Assembly (NCBI GenBank): GCA_947450115.1
Contig: CANFUE010000012.1
Span: forward strand, 1 to 64,000
Source of the DNA: Acidimicrobiaceae bacterium
Lineage (GTDB): Bacteria; Actinomycetota; Acidimicrobiia; Acidimicrobiales; Ilumatobacteraceae
DNA: 64,000 nt
Direction: 5' to 3'
The translations under genes were made by a program, and so were the position numbers. Numbering within the stretch: position 1 is the stretch's first letter; each line of letters opens with the position of its first letter. A model generated the notes under the pieces. That model was given only the letters and a program-made list of their open reading frames with translations. It did no database searches and had not been told where the DNA came from. Positions 16,339 through 24,976 of this stretch are shown piece after piece.

Positions 16339-18048
16339 ATGCGTCGTAAACTTCTCTTCACACTTTTCGCCACTGTTTTCGTTGCCTTTGCAGCTTTGGC
16401 AGGCAATCTTGTTGCGGGCAACAAGCCATCTTTGGGGCTCGACCTGCAAGGTGGCGCCTCGGTCACCCTCGAGCCAAAAGGTACATACGACACCGCTGCA
16501 CTCGATGTTGCAGTTGAAATCATTCGCGCTCGAGTTGACTCCATTGGTGTGGCTGAGCCCGAAATTATCCGCCAAGGAAGCACTGTTGTCATCAACTTGC
16601 CAGGCGTCAAAGACCAGCAACGTGCCCTTGAAATAGTTGGGCGAACCGGCGAAGTACTTCTGCGGCCTGTGCTGCAGTCGGGTATTAAGAACACGAACCC
16701 CACCACAACCACCATTGCTGGGCAAACCACACTTCCTGGGGCAACTACCTCAACGGTCGCAAGTACTACAACCACGGTCGTAGGTGTTACCACCAGTCTG
16801 CCAGCAACTGCAGGTGGCCTGGGCAAGACGCGTCAACCCATGAGCGCAGCCACCACAACAACTCCAACCACTGTTGCGCCTACTACTTCACTGGAAACAA
16901 CTACGACGGCAGCTGCCTTAGCTAGTGGCGCTCCGTCAACCACTACTGCTGTGGCTGATGCCGGAGCAACAACAACAACTGCGGTCGTTGTTGTTCCTTC
17001 CTCGGCTCCTCAACAAGATATTTCAATGACCAACGAACCCACCAAACAGGCAATTTTGGAAGGACGTGATGGTCGGGTGTATTTCGCAGGTCCTTCGCAA
17101 GCCGACGGTCAGGTGTTTGCAAATAACGCATCGGCACAAATCAACAATGGCTCATGGGTTGTTGCGGTTGGTTTGCGAAGTGGTTCAGTCGGCGAAGGAA
17201 AATGGAATGCCCTCGCCGCACAATGCTTCCAAAAAGCCGCAACATGCCCCACGGGTCAAATCGCCATCGTGCTCGATGGTGTTGTGATCTCGGCTCCAGT
17301 GGTGCAAACTGCAAACTTCAGCGGAAGTGTGCAAATCAGTGGTGACTTCAAGGAGTCCGAAGCAAAAGACTTGGCAAAAATTCTTGAGTTTGGTGCCGTA
17401 CCGGTGCGATTCGATGCGCCAACTGCTCAGACCGTTTCCGCAACCTTAGGAAAAGATTCTCTACATGCTGCTCTCATTTCGGGCTTAGTTGGCGTACTCC
17501 TCGTACTGCTCTTCCTCTTTTTCTACTACCGTCGTTTAGCCATTGTTGTCGTGGGTGGTTTGGCCATTTCCGGCATGTTGCAGTGGAGTGCCATTTCATG
17601 GCTCTCTCAACGTAATGGTCTTGCTCTTTCTCTCTCGGGTATTACCGGCATCATCGTTTCCATCGGTGTCACTGTCGACTCCTACGTTGTGTTCTTTGAG
17701 AAGTTGAAAGACGATGTATTGGGTGGCAAAACGCTCAAGAACTCTGCTTCGCGCAGTTTCGATGCTGCATGGAGAACCATTGTTGCCGCCGACACCGTAT
17801 CGCTCATTGGTGCCGTCGTGCTGTGGTTCCTCACCGTTGGTTCGGTCAGAGGCTTCGCTTTCTTCTTGGGTCTTTCCACCTTTTGCGACATTATCGTTGC
17901 GTATTTCTTCACTCGACCAACTGTCATTTTGATGGCACGATCCAAATGGATGAACGGTGTCAATATGTTTGGTGTACATGCTCGTAGTGCAGACGATGGT
18001 AAAGAAGTAATTGCGGGAAGTTCTACAGAAGGTGTGGTGGCGCGATGA
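16339..18048 (+). CDS. secD: Protein translocase subunit SecD with Thr-rich insert
   Basis: RND-like membrane subunit that uses the proton gradient to help pull exported proteins through SecYEG. TM1 lies at about 5-27, followed by the SLGLDLQGG motif (31-39) and the P1 domain. Residues 121-219 are a Thr/Ala/Val-rich low-complexity insert. The P1 domain then resumes (VYFAGPSQADG onward), with a C-terminal bundle of about five helices (380-535). At 569 residues it is somewhat long because of the insert. secF overlaps by ATGA. Confidence 0.95.
   Translation: MRRKLLFTLFATVFVAFAALAGNLVAGNKPSLGLDLQGGASVTLEPKGTYDTAALDVAVEIIRARVDSIGVAEPEIIRQGSTVVINLPGVKDQQRALEIVGRTGEVLLRPVLQSGIKNTNPTTTTIAGQTTLPGATTSTVASTTTTVVGVTTSLPATAGGLGKTRQPMSAATTTTPTTVAPTTSLETTTTAAALASGAPSTTTAVADAGATTTTAVVVVPSSAPQQDISMTNEPTKQAILEGRDGRVYFAGPSQADGQVFANNASAQINNGSWVVAVGLRSGSVGEGKWNALAAQCFQKAATCPTGQIAIVLDGVVISAPVVQTANFSGSVQISGDFKESEAKDLAKILEFGAVPVRFDAPTAQTVSATLGKDSLHAALISGLVGVLLVLLFLFFYYRRLAIVVVGGLAISGMLQWSAISWLSQRNGLALSLSGITGIIVSIGVTVDSYVVFFEKLKDDVLGGKTLKNSASRSFDAAWRTIVAADTVSLIGAVVLWFLTVGSVRGFAFFLGLSTFCDIIVAYFFTRPTVILMARSKWMNGVNMFGVHARSADDGKEVIAGSSTEGVVAR
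16699..16995 (+). other. Thr-rich low-complexity insert coding segment in secD
   Basis: About 99 codons encode runs such as PTTTT, TTTTVV and ETTTT with Ala, Val, Pro and Ser and almost no charged residues. The segment interrupts the extracytoplasmic P1 domain. Composition resembles mucin-like linkers exposed on the outer face of the membrane. Codons vary (aca, acc, act, acg), so it is not a recent simple repeat expansion. Confidence 0.75.
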
Positions 18049-19163
18049 GCGGTCGCTGGGGTCGTCTATATAACGGCGAAACAACAATTGACTTTGTTGG
18101 GCGCCGGCGTTGGGGTTTCCTTGCCTCTGGCATCGTTGTTCTCGCAACTCTCTTTTCGCTGCTCTTTCAGGGCCTCAATTTAGGAATCGACTTCAAAGGT
18201 GGAGTGGCGTGGGAAGCTCCAGTCAAGAACGAACTCACCATTGATTCTGCGAAAAGCATTCTTGAAGCGAACAAAATCGACACACGTAATGCGAAAATAC
18301 AGACCCTCGGTGGAGGGTCAAGTGAACGTATTCGCATCCAGGTCAACGACCAAACAACCGAAGTTCGCAGTGCTGTGCAAAAGGCATTGTCTGAAAAGGC
18401 AAAAGTTGGCGTAGCAGAGGTCAGCGTTTCTAGTGTGAGTTCCTCATGGGGCCGAAGTATCACTACGAAGGCTATTCGCGCCTTGCTGGTGTTCTTCCTC
18501 ATTGTCTCGCTGTACATCGCATGGAGATTCGAATGGAAGATGGCAATTGCCGCAATTTTGGCAATGGTTCACGACGTAGTTATTAGCGTCGGCGTGTATT
18601 CAATTCTGGGCTTTGAAGTGACGCCCGCAACGGTTATCGCCTTTCTAACGATTTTAGGATTCTCGTTGTACGACACCATTGTGGTGTTCGACAAAGTACA
18701 CGACAATACGGGTCGCTTTAGCGCGTCACGAGTGTCGTATGACGACATCGTCAACGTTTCAATGAACCAGGTGCTCATGCGCTCACTCAATACAAGTATT
18801 GCGGCAATTTTGCCTGTGGTGTCGCTACTGGTGCTTGGAGCAGGGGTGTTCGGAGCAGTTGCGCTTGAAGAGTTTGCTCTTGCCTTGTTCGTAGGTCTCC
18901 TCACTGGTGCATATTCATCCATATTTATTGCAACGCCTTTGTTGGCAAACTTCAAATCTCGCGAGCCCAAATATCGTTCACTTGTTGGGCAGCGTTCATT
19001 GAAGGGCGATATGGCAATTCTGATGCAAACTGGCTCATCGGTTTCACGTAAACAATCTGCTCGATCCGGAACTGAAGCATCTACTGTGGCAATCTCGCCA
19101 GTTGATGCGGTTACTGCAGTGTTGTCGCATCCACCGCGTCCTCGTAAAAAGACGCGGCGGTAA
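18045..19163 (+). CDS. secF: Protein translocase subunit SecF
   Basis: Partner of SecD in the SecDF-YajC complex. The 372-residue product has TM1 (about 26-45), the NLGIDFKGG motif, an extracytoplasmic domain with GGGSSERIRIQV, and five C-terminal helices including TILGFSLYDTIVVFDKVHDN, a SecF hallmark. The C-terminal tail of about 60 residues is basic (PPRPRKKTRR). The start overlaps secD by ATGA. apt follows 3 bases later. Confidence 0.96.
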   Translation: MSGRWGRLYNGETTIDFVGRRRWGFLASGIVVLATLFSLLFQGLNLGIDFKGGVAWEAPVKNELTIDSAKSILEANKIDTRNAKIQTLGGGSSERIRIQVNDQTTEVRSAVQKALSEKAKVGVAEVSVSSVSSSWGRSITTKAIRALLVFFLIVSLYIAWRFEWKMAIAAILAMVHDVVISVGVYSILGFEVTPATVIAFLTILGFSLYDTIVVFDKVHDNTGRFSASRVSYDDIVNVSMNQVLMRSLNTSIAAILPVVSLLVLGAGVFGAVALEEFALALFVGLLTGAYSSIFIATPLLANFKSREPKYRSLVGQRSLKGDMAILMQTGSSVSRKQSARSGTEASTVAISPVDAVTAVLSHPPRPRKKTRR

Positions 19164-19166
19164 TTT

Positions 19167-19691
19167 ATGCACAACGACTCGTTGCAAAGGTACATCCGCA
19201 ATATTGAAGATGTGCCGGCACCTGGAGTGACGTTTCGCGATATCACTCCGCTCATTGGTGATCCGCAGGGATTTAACGAGGCAGTAACTTCCATTGTTGA
19301 AATGTCTAAAGGCCTGAAAATCGACAAAGTAGTGGGAATTGAAGCACGTGGCTTCATACTTGCTGCTCCAGTTGCTTTTCACTTAGGTGCCGGATTTGTG
19401 CCTGTTCGTAAATCTGGAAAATTGCCTTGGGAAGTAGTCCGAGAGGAATACGCCCTGGAATACGGAACCGACGTCTTGGAAGCACATCGTGATGCAGTGC
19501 AGCCCGGAGACTCTGTGGTCATCGTCGACGATGTTCTCGCTACAGGTGGAACTGCGAAAGCTGCAATCAAACTCATCGAGGGTTTGGGTGCCCACGTAGC
19601 AGGCCTATTGTTTCTCATTGAACTCGACGCCCTTGGTGGTCGAGGCGTGTTGGCTGGACACACCATCAACTCGGTGATGACGTACAGGTAA
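19167..19691 (+). CDS. apt: Adenine phosphoribosyltransferase
   Basis: Salvages adenine to AMP using PRPP. The 174-residue protein has GVTFRDITPLIGD near the N-terminus, GIEARGF, and the PRPP loop VVIVDDVLATGGTAKAA. In actinobacteria apt lies between secF and rel, and the order is kept. This places purine salvage next to the (p)ppGpp enzyme; a functional link is inference. Confidence 0.96.
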   Translation: MHNDSLQRYIRNIEDVPAPGVTFRDITPLIGDPQGFNEAVTSIVEMSKGLKIDKVVGIEARGFILAAPVAFHLGAGFVPVRKSGKLPWEVVREEYALEYGTDVLEAHRDAVQPGDSVVIVDDVLATGGTAKAAIKLIEGLGAHVAGLLFLIELDALGGRGVLAGHTINSVMTYR

Positions 19692-19696
19692 CACGC

Positions 19697-21934
19697 ATGG
19701 CTTCGGGTGACCGCGTTCTTCCTTGGAGGCGCAGTTCCGCAGCGCCTGCAGAGGAACTTGCCCCCCTGTTGGCGGCATATCGATCGCGTCATCCGAAAGC
19801 ATCAATCGCTCTCATTAATAAGGCATATGTCACTGCGCGTGGTGCTCATCAGCATCAGTTGCGTGGCAGCGGAGAGTCGTATATCAATCATCCAATTGCA
19901 GTAGCAAAAATTGTTGCCGATATTGGACTCGACGATATTTCATTGGCCGCGGCATTGTTGCATGACGCCGTTGAAGACACGGAAATCACGCTCGAAGAAG
20001 TTGAACGTGATTTCGGTAAAGAAGTTGCAAGCATTGTTGATGGCGTCACAAAGCTGGAACGTTTGCAATTCGATTCGAAAGAAGAACAACAAGCAGCAAC
20101 TATGCGCAAAATGCTTGTTGCCATGGCCCGCGACCTTCGGGTATTGGTTATTAAACTTGCCGATCGTCTACACAATATGCGCACGCTTGCAGGTATGTCT
20201 GTGGAAAAACAGCAGCGCATTGCCCACGAGACACTCGATATATATGCACCGCTTGCGCACCGTTTAGGAATGCAAGAGATGAAACAGCAACTCGAAGACC
20301 TTTCGTTTGCGGCAATCTATCCAAAGAGGTTTGCAGAGCTAGACCACCTCGTTGGAACGCGTACTCCCGAAAGAGAGGTGTACCTAGCCAAGGTAGTTGG
20401 CGATGTGCAAATCAAGCTTTCTGAGTTGGGCATCAAAGCCGAAGTCACCGGACGCGGAAAGCACCTGTGGAGCATTTATGAAAAAATGGTGCAAAAGAGT
20501 AGAGACTTCGATGAAATTTTTGATCTCGTTGCAGTGCGCATCATCGTAGATTCCGTCAAAGATTGTTACGGGGCTTTGGGTTGCATTCACGGGCGGTGGA
20601 AGCCAGTAGTGGGGCGTTTCAAAGACTACATAGCAATGCCGAAATTCAATTTGTACCAGTCGCTCCACACCACTGTTATCGGGCCCGAAGGGAAACCACT
20701 CGAAGTACAAATCCGCACTCGTGAAATGCACAACCGGGCCGAGTGGGGAGTTGCTGCCCACTATTCCTATAAAGACGGAACGGCACCCGGCGATATCGAT
20801 TGGTTGAATCGCATTATCGATTGGCAGGCCGACGTTGCCGATCCAACGCATTTCATGGAAGGGCTGAAAGAAGATCTCGTTCAAGATGAACTATTTGTCT
20901 TTACGCCAAAAGGCAAGGTCATTCCGCTTCCTCTACATTCTTCGCCTGTTGACTTTGCCTATGCGGTTCACACGGAGGTGGGGCATGCGTGCATTGGGGC
21001 GAAGGTAAATGGCCGACTCGTCACATTGAATTACGAACTGCACTCTGGCGATACGTGTGAAATATTTACGGCAAAGTCAGATGATGCAGGGCCGTCACGC
21101 GACTGGATGAACTTTGTTGCTAGTCCTCGTGCGAGAAACAAAATTCGACAATGGTTCTCGCGTGAACGACGCGATGAAATGATTGAAGCTGGCAGGGAAG
21201 ACCTTGTCGCGGAACTGCGACGCGAAGGCCTCCCCGTTCATAGCATTTTGAACTCAGATGCACTCATGGCAGAAGTAAACGATGGTGGTCACGTCGACCT
21301 CGATTCTCTATTTGCTGCAATTGGGGAACACCATGTCAGCGCACGTGGTGTGGCACACCGCATTGCGCGTGTGATGGAGCTGGGAACCGATGGTGAGATT
21401 CTGGCATCAGACCTCCGTGTCGATCGTCCGAGAAGGCTCACCTTAGAAGGCCCAGCAATTCACGTAGACGGCCTTGACGATGTGTTGGTGCGGCTCTCTT
21501 CATGCTGTACTCCGGTTCCAGGCGATGAAATCATGGGGTTTATTACCAAAGGCCGTGGCGTCAGTGTGCACCGAATTGATTGTGCAAATGCCGGATCACT
21601 TGTGCAAGAGCAGGCGAGTCGCGTGGTGGAAGTGGAATGGTCCGATCACCAACGCGGTTCCACGTTCAGGGCAAGTGTCGAGGTTGTCGCACTCGATAGG
21701 TCGCGCCTGTTGCGAGACGTGGCAAATGCACTGTCCGACCACCATGTGAATATCGTCGCTTGCTCCACCCACACAGGCCTAGACCGTGTCGCAAAAATGC
21801 GTTTTGAGTTTGAGTTGGCAGACCCCAACCATCTCGATGCGGTGCTACGAACCATCAAAAATATTGCTGGGGTGTATGACTCTTATCGAGTTCTGCCAGG
21901 AAATACCACGGGTTCGACCGACTCTGACGAGTAA
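19697..21934 (+). CDS. rel: Bifunctional (p)ppGpp synthetase/hydrolase Rel
   Basis: Stringent-response enzyme of 745 residues that makes and degrades (p)ppGpp. The HD hydrolase domain has H89-D90 in ALLHDAVEDTE. The synthetase domain contains RFKD (307-310), the RxKD signature of bifunctional Rel rather than the ExDD of synthase-only RelA, followed by YQSLHTTVIGP. A TGS domain (about 385-450), a zinc-finger-like CCTPVPGD segment and a C-terminal ACT domain (about 660-735) complete the normal architecture. ATG 19697 lies 5 bases after apt. Its TAA stop forms part of the predicted hisS -10 element. Confidence 0.96.
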   Translation: MASGDRVLPWRRSSAAPAEELAPLLAAYRSRHPKASIALINKAYVTARGAHQHQLRGSGESYINHPIAVAKIVADIGLDDISLAAALLHDAVEDTEITLEEVERDFGKEVASIVDGVTKLERLQFDSKEEQQAATMRKMLVAMARDLRVLVIKLADRLHNMRTLAGMSVEKQQRIAHETLDIYAPLAHRLGMQEMKQQLEDLSFAAIYPKRFAELDHLVGTRTPEREVYLAKVVGDVQIKLSELGIKAEVTGRGKHLWSIYEKMVQKSRDFDEIFDLVAVRIIVDSVKDCYGALGCIHGRWKPVVGRFKDYIAMPKFNLYQSLHTTVIGPEGKPLEVQIRTREMHNRAEWGVAAHYSYKDGTAPGDIDWLNRIIDWQADVADPTHFMEGLKEDLVQDELFVFTPKGKVIPLPLHSSPVDFAYAVHTEVGHACIGAKVNGRLVTLNYELHSGDTCEIFTAKSDDAGPSRDWMNFVASPRARNKIRQWFSRERRDEMIEAGREDLVAELRREGLPVHSILNSDALMAEVNDGGHVDLDSLFAAIGEHHVSARGVAHRIARVMELGTDGEILASDLRVDRPRRLTLEGPAIHVDGLDDVLVRLSSCCTPVPGDEIMGFITKGRGVSVHRIDCANAGSLVQEQASRVVEVEWSDHQRGSTFRASVEVVALDRSRLLRDVANALSDHHVNIVACSTHTGLDRVAKMRFEFELADPNHLDAVLRTIKNIAGVYDSYRVLPGNTTGSTDSDE

Positions 21935-21937
21935 CCT
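21932..21937 (+). promoter_or_regulatory. Predicted -10 (TAACCT) of leaderless hisS promoter
   Basis: TAACCT begins on the rel TAA stop codon and ends 6 bases before the hisS GTG at 21944. It fits TANNNT-N6-start. No clear -35 is visible. Confidence 0.4.
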
Positions 21938-21943
21938 CTTGGC

Positions 21944-23206
21944 GTGCCATCGTTTCAAACAACTCCCGGGACTCGCGATATTTTGCCGCCCGATGCGGCT
22001 CGCTGGCGTGCCTTTGTAGAGAGTTTTGACTCGGTTGTCTCGCTGGCCGGTTTTCAACACATTGTGGTGCCGATGTTTGAAGATCTCGGGGTGTTTCAGC
22101 GACTAGGAGACGCAACCGACGTCGTCACCAAAGAGATGTATGACTTTGTCGATAAGGGTGGTCGCCACGTTGCGCTCCGACCAGAACAAACTGCTGGAGT
22201 GTGCCGTTCCTATGCCCAACATCGACCAACGTCTCCATGGAAGGTCTGGTACGGAGGTCCCAACTTCCGCTACGAGCGTGCTCAGCACGGGCGCTATCGG
22301 CAATTCGACCAAGTGGGTGTTGAAGCCCTAGGAAGCGACGACCCGTTACTCGATGTTGAAGTGATTGCGCTAGCCGTTGAATTTTTTCACGGTCTGGGTT
22401 TACGCAACGTTGTTTTGCACATCAACTCCTTAGGTGACTCGGGTGATCGTTCCCGGTATGTCGATGCTCTTGCACAGTACTTCCAAAGCCATATTGCGGA
22501 ATTGAGTTCTGAGAGCGTGGCAACACTGCAGCGCAATCCGCTGCGTGTGCTCGACTCCAAGCGCGAGAATGAACAGGCAGTTGTGTCGCAGGCTCCATCA
22601 ATTAGTGGCTACCTCAGCGATGAAGCTGCCTCGCACTTCGCTCAGGTAAAGCAAGGTCTCGATGCTCTTGGCATCTCTTATGTTGTCAACGAGCGTCTTG
22701 TACGCGGGCTTGACTACTACTGCCGTACTACTTTTGAATTTCAGTCCACTGCGTTGGAGTCTGCTCAAACAGCGGTCGGCGGGGGTGGGCGATACGACGG
22801 GTTGGTAGAAGATCTCGGCGGTCCTGCTACTCCTGGTATTGGTTTTGCCATTGGTCTCGATCGCACACTTCTGGCATGTGATGCTGAGAATGTGTTCCCT
22901 CACCCATCGACGAAAGCCGATGTGTTTGTCATCGACACGACGGGTGGAATGCAGGCGTTGCAGTTGTGTCAGCAATTTCGCAGCGCAGGACTCGGTTCGG
23001 AACGTACTTACGGTGCGCGGGCAATGAAGGCTCAGATGAAAGCTGCCGATAAGTCGGGCGCTTCGTTTGCCGTCATCATTGGAACCGATGAATTAGCTCA
23101 AGGCGTTGCAACAGTGAAGTCAATGGTCGATGGTCATCAAGAGGAAATACCTCTTGAATCCGTCGTGCAGTATGTGGCTACACAATTAGGAAAGGTGATT
23201 TCATGA
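21944..23206 (+). CDS. hisS: Histidyl-tRNA synthetase
   Basis: Class II synthetase, 420 residues. The start GTRDILPPDAARW is typical. Motif 2 is YERAQHGRYRQF. The histidine-specific loop includes LVRGLDYY, and motif 3 is GIGFAIGLDR. A C-terminal anticodon-binding domain follows (about 325-420). GTG 21944 is chosen because it begins 9 bases after rel and has the -10 element ahead of it. aspS overlaps by ATGA, a pairing common across bacteria. Confidence 0.97.
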   Translation: MPSFQTTPGTRDILPPDAARWRAFVESFDSVVSLAGFQHIVVPMFEDLGVFQRLGDATDVVTKEMYDFVDKGGRHVALRPEQTAGVCRSYAQHRPTSPWKVWYGGPNFRYERAQHGRYRQFDQVGVEALGSDDPLLDVEVIALAVEFFHGLGLRNVVLHINSLGDSGDRSRYVDALAQYFQSHIAELSSESVATLQRNPLRVLDSKRENEQAVVSQAPSISGYLSDEAASHFAQVKQGLDALGISYVVNERLVRGLDYYCRTTFEFQSTALESAQTAVGGGGRYDGLVEDLGGPATPGIGFAIGLDRTLLACDAENVFPHPSTKADVFVIDTTGGMQALQLCQQFRSAGLGSERTYGARAMKAQMKAADKSGASFAVIIGTDELAQGVATVKSMVDGHQEEIPLESVVQYVATQLGKVIS

Positions 23207-24969
23207 TTTCTCAGTCAACCTCAATGCGTTCACATTTATGTGGAGAGTTGCGGCCCGAGCACATCGGAACAACGGTACAAATCTGTGGATGGTTGTCTCG
23301 ACGGCGTGAACATGGTGAGCATTTAGCCTTTTTCGATATTCGTGACCACTCTGGAATTGTTCAGTGCGTCGTTGATCGCACAGTAGATGTGCGCTCTGAA
23401 TATGTAGTGCGCATCACTGGCGTTGTTCGTGAACGGCCAGAAGGCACATTGAATACTCAAATTCCAACAGGCGCTGTAGAAATCGGTGATTGTGTTGTTG
23501 AGGTCCTCAACGAGTCTGAACCACCTCCTTTCCCCATCGATTCACGAGCCGACGATGTAGATGAAAATATTCGCTTGCGCTTTCGCTATCTCGACATTCG
23601 TCGCGAGCGGATGCAAAAAAATCTTCGTTTAAGAGCGAAAATTAACTCAGCAATTCGGTCCGCAATGGAACTGCAGGAGTTTGTAGAAGTAGAGACGCCG
23701 TTCCTGATGCCGTCAACCCCTGAAGGTGCGCGTGAATTTTTGGTTCCCTCACGTAAAGAGCCAGGGTCGTTCTACGCTTTACCACAGTCGCCGCAATTAT
23801 GGAAACAACTGTTGATGGTCGCCGGAGTCGATAGGTATTTCCAAATTGCACGTTGCCTGCGCGATGAAGACCTGCGTGCAGATCGCCAGTACGAGTTCAT
23901 GCAACTAGATGCGGAAATGAGTTTCGTAACTCAGCCCGATGTGTTGGCAGCCATCGGCAAAGCAGTTACTGCAGCAGCTGAGGCCGCAACTGGTGTGGCT
24001 GTTCCTCCCATTGAGCAAATCACATGGCACGAGGCAATGAACCGCTTTGGCGTCGACAAACCCGACTTGCGTTTTGGTCTGGAACTACATGAACTCACCG
24101 ATATTTTTGCTGCTACAGAGTTCAAGGCGTTTGCCACTGCAGCCTCCATTAAGGGCATTCGCGTAGATGCCGCTACATATCCAGAGCAAGCCGCATCAGG
24201 ACGAGGCAGGCTCGATGCTCTCACCGATCGCGCTAAGCAAGTAGGAGCAAAAGGTTTGGTGTGGTTGCGAGTTGCTGAAGGAAAGACATTTGAGTCTCCG
24301 GTAGCAAAATTTATTTCTGCCGAGGAGAGCGCGGCATTATGTGACCGCTTTGGTGCAGTACCAGGAGACCTCATCTTGATCGTTGCAGATGAATGGGACA
24401 CCACATGTGAAGTTCTCGGACAGTTACGTAACGATATTGGTCGGCCTCCTGTGCATGAAGGTCCATATCGGTATGTTTGGGTCATCGATTTCCCTCTCTT
24501 CGTAGGTATCGATGCAGTAACGGGCCGCCCGAAGCCAGGACACCATCCGTTTTGCCACCCACATCCAGAAGATCTCCAGTACCTCGATTCCGAGCCGTTG
24601 CGGGTGCGTGCCTTGGCATACGACCTGGTTTTGAATGGTTGGGAACTGGGTTCTGGTTCCATTCGAATTCACGAGCCCGAACTGCAACGTCAGGTATTCA
24701 ACAAGCTAGGCATTAGTGATGAAGAAGCCGATCGCCGATTCGGTTTCTTCCTGCAGCCTTTCAAATATGGTGCTCCTCCACACGGAGGCTTCGCTTTTGG
24801 TATCGATCGACTCACTGCAATTCTTGCTGGTGAAGACAACATCCGCGAAGTAATTGCGTTCCCGAAGACCCAGTCGGGAAGTGACCCAATGACCAACGCC
24901 CCAACAATTGTTGATGCTGCGCAACTCAATGAGTTAGGTATACGTACATTACCTCCGGCAGTAAAGTAG
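23203..24969 (+). CDS. aspS: Aspartyl-tRNA synthetase
   Basis: Class IIb synthetase, 588 residues: N-terminal OB-fold anticodon domain (GWLSRRREHGEHLAFFDIRD), catalytic core with motif 2 RCLRDEDLRADRQYEF, a bacterial GAD insertion (about 290-420), and motif 3 FGIDRL. Whether it is discriminating or also charges tRNA-Asn cannot be told, as no amidotransferase genes are in the window. ATG 23203 overlaps hisS by ATGA; an ATG at 23224 is an alternative that keeps MRSHLCGELRP. Confidence 0.96.
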   Translation: MISQSTSMRSHLCGELRPEHIGTTVQICGWLSRRREHGEHLAFFDIRDHSGIVQCVVDRTVDVRSEYVVRITGVVRERPEGTLNTQIPTGAVEIGDCVVEVLNESEPPPFPIDSRADDVDENIRLRFRYLDIRRERMQKNLRLRAKINSAIRSAMELQEFVEVETPFLMPSTPEGAREFLVPSRKEPGSFYALPQSPQLWKQLLMVAGVDRYFQIARCLRDEDLRADRQYEFMQLDAEMSFVTQPDVLAAIGKAVTAAAEAATGVAVPPIEQITWHEAMNRFGVDKPDLRFGLELHELTDIFAATEFKAFATAASIKGIRVDAATYPEQAASGRGRLDALTDRAKQVGAKGLVWLRVAEGKTFESPVAKFISAEESAALCDRFGAVPGDLILIVADEWDTTCEVLGQLRNDIGRPPVHEGPYRYVWVIDFPLFVGIDAVTGRPKPGHHPFCHPHPEDLQYLDSEPLRVRALAYDLVLNGWELGSGSIRIHEPELQRQVFNKLGISDEEADRRFGFFLQPFKYGAPPHGGFAFGIDRLTAILAGEDNIREVIAFPKTQSGSDPMTNAPTIVDAAQLNELGIRTLPPAVK

Positions 24970-24976
24970 GACTCGT

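Noticed and set aside
16699-16995. The ACA/ACC-rich stretch as a DNA tandem repeat or CRISPR-like array
   Set aside because: There is no regular period or spacer structure; it is low-complexity coding sequence in secD.
17596-18147. Antisense reading frames opposite secD, carB and others
   Set aside because: They lie wholly within well-identified genes, have shadow composition, no ribosome sites and no recognisable domains.
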